A DNA stretch of 64,000 nucleotides, from contig NZ_PVTD01000002.1 of NCBI RefSeq assembly GCF_003003255.1, forward strand, positions 1 to 64,000, in the 5' to 3' direction. This stretch comes from Aliiruegeria haliotis. Its GTDB lineage: Bacteria > Pseudomonadota > Alphaproteobacteria > Rhodobacterales > Rhodobacteraceae. The notes under the pieces were generated by a model that ran no database searches, was not told where the DNA came from, and saw only the letters and a list, made by a program, of their open reading frames with translations. Each line of letters opens with the position of its first letter. Position 1 is the first letter of the stretch. Below, in pieces: positions 63,110-64,000 of this stretch. The translations under genes and the position numbers were made by a program.

Positions 63110-64000
63110 TCAGATCACCGGCAACTCCGGCGCAGCGCGCTCGGTCAACAGCTCCGCCCCGCCCGCGCGAACGACGATGTTCTCTTCGTGAACCATGACA
63201 TGCCCCGCACCATGGACAAGCGACGGCTCAAGGGTCAGCACCATGTTCTCCTGCAGCACCGTCTCGTCAAAACCGGCAATTGAGGGCCATTCCGTCAACT
63301 GCATCCCCAGCCCGTGGCCAAACCGCCCGACGGTACTGCCCTGCGGGCCAAGCTCCGCCTGCATGACCTCCTGCAATTCCCGGCAGGGGACGCCAGGGCG
63401 GACGGCAGCGATCGCCGCCTCCGTCGCGCGCCAGAGCGCGGCATAGGCACGACGCGCGGCGGCATCGGGAGTGCCAACGGCGTAGTTCCGGTTGAAATCG
63501 CAGAAATATCCGTCCCAGGTCGCGCCGGTGTCGAGCATCAGGATATCGCCCTTTCGCAAGGGTTTCCGGGTGGGCGGAGAGATCACGTCGCCATAGCCGC
63601 CCTGCCCGGCCCCACCGACAAGGTAGGGCACATCGTCGGCCCCCTGCGCCAGCGCCTCCTGCCGAAACTCCCGGAACAACGCCTCCAGCGGCTGGCCATC
63701 CCGGGCCAGTGCGGGAACGCGGGCAAAGGCGCGGGACCCGATGGCGCAGATATGGGCGATCTTCGCAATCTCGGTGTCGGACTTCACCATCCGCAATGAC
63801 CGAAGAATTCCGGTGGCATCGACGATGTCGAGACCGGACAGACGGGCAAGCAGGGTTTCAAAGTCCCCAAGCGGCATGCGCAGATGGGTCTCCGGCCCCT
63901 TCGGAAGACCGACCCGCGCACCTTGCGCGGCCAGCGGGGCAAGGATGTCGGTCAACAGGCCAAGCCCGTCGTCCTGCGGTCGCGGAGCGGGCCATGTCCG
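63110..64000 (-). CDS. M24-family (creatinase/ectoine hydrolase-like) protein, partial
   Basis: The 5' part is outside the window; about 296 codons are visible and the frame is open to the edge. The pita-bread fold shows D-T-G-A-T-W-D-G-Y-F-C-D-F-N-R (metal aspartates), F-G-H-G-L-G-M-Q, a glutamate in T-L-E-P-S-L and a final one in H-E-E-N-I-V. Relatives include Xaa-Pro peptidases, creatinase and ectoine hydrolase DoeA/EutD. The EutA-like partner makes ectoine-type catabolism a candidate, but no other ectoine genes are in view. Confidence 0.85.
   Translation of the reverse strand, partial: RTWPAPRPQDDGLGLLTDILAPLAAQGARVGLPKGPETHLRMPLGDFETLLARLSGLDIVDATGILRSLRMVKSDTEIAKIAHICAIGSRAFARVPALARDGQPLEALFREFRQEALAQGADDVPYLVGGAGQGGYGDVISPPTRKPLRKGDILMLDTGATWDGYFCDFNRNYAVGTPDAAARRAYAALWRATEAAIAAVRPGVPCRELQEVMQAELGPQGSTVGRFGHGLGMQLTEWPSIAGFDETVLQENMVLTLEPSLVHGAGHVMVHEENIVVRAGGAELLTERAAPELPVI

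Overview
The window reads as chromosomal DNA of a high-GC alphaproteobacterium of the Rhodobacteraceae (Roseobacter/Rhodobacter group). The trgA-trgB-cysK neighbourhood, the Smo/MtlK-like polyol locus, an AcuI-type reductase beside a BCCT carrier and the rpsF-rpsR-rplI block near fabD all point there. Assignments rest on reading translated sequence only; no database search was made.

Layout. (1) 1-11906 is accessory DNA. It holds a P4-type tyrosine integrase next to tRNA-Ser(GGA), a minus-strand operon of small phage-island-like genes (AlpA regulator plus unknowns), a secreted polysaccharide lyase and, at the left, IS6-family elements in direct orientation. These elements truncate a ParB-domain gene and enclose a decarboxylase operon: VOC-DUF120 (riboflavin-kinase-like), ubiX, and a ubiD that carries an in-frame amber codon. 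(2) 11907-26474 is backbone, almost all on the minus strand: tRNA-Ser, alaX, a large MscS-type channel, cysK, trgB, trgA, phrB, a class-V aminotransferase, a BCCT carrier, an AcuI-like reductase, a DinB protein and MbfA. (3) 26475-30138 is a scar region with two IS5-type transposase remnants around an HNH endonuclease gene that may be a modification-dependent restriction enzyme. (4) 30139-39461 is a tightly coupled seven-gene plus-strand operon. It encodes a divergent class I HMG-CoA reductase, a UbiA-type prenyltransferase, a rifampin-phosphotransferase-like dikinase, a DUF3419/BtaA-like aminocarboxypropyl transferase, a dolichol/phytol-kinase-like membrane protein, a GNAT-like protein and an AMP-forming acyl/aryl ligase. 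I do not recognise this combination as a described pathway; it is the strongest candidate for a new biosynthetic system, perhaps for an isoprenoid or aminocarboxypropyl lipid. (5) 39789-45740 is backbone: YghU-type GST, haloacid dehalogenase, fabD, a PLP decarboxylase and rpsF-rpsR-rplI with a clear terminator. (6) 45871-53407 is a polyol uptake and oxidation locus: HAD phosphatase, SorC-type regulator, ABC transporter, mannitol 2-dehydrogenase. (7) 53715-59846 is a second sugar locus: LacI regulator, divergent CUT1 ABC transporter, D-lyxose/mannose isomerase. (8) 60488-64000 holds a sodium:solute symporter, a maleate-isomerase/Asp-Glu-racemase-family protein and the C-terminal part of an M24 peptidase-fold hydrolase running off the right edge.

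How the parts work together. The sugar loci each pair a regulator and a visible palindromic operator with an importer and one dedicated enzyme. The decarboxylase cassette couples a possible FMN supply (DUF120), FMN prenylation (UbiX) and prFMN use (UbiD), but looks broken at both ends. The HMGR operon combines an isoprenoid-precursor enzyme, a prenyltransferase, two kinase-type enzymes, a SAM-dependent aminocarboxypropyl transfer and two acyl-activation or transfer enzymes.
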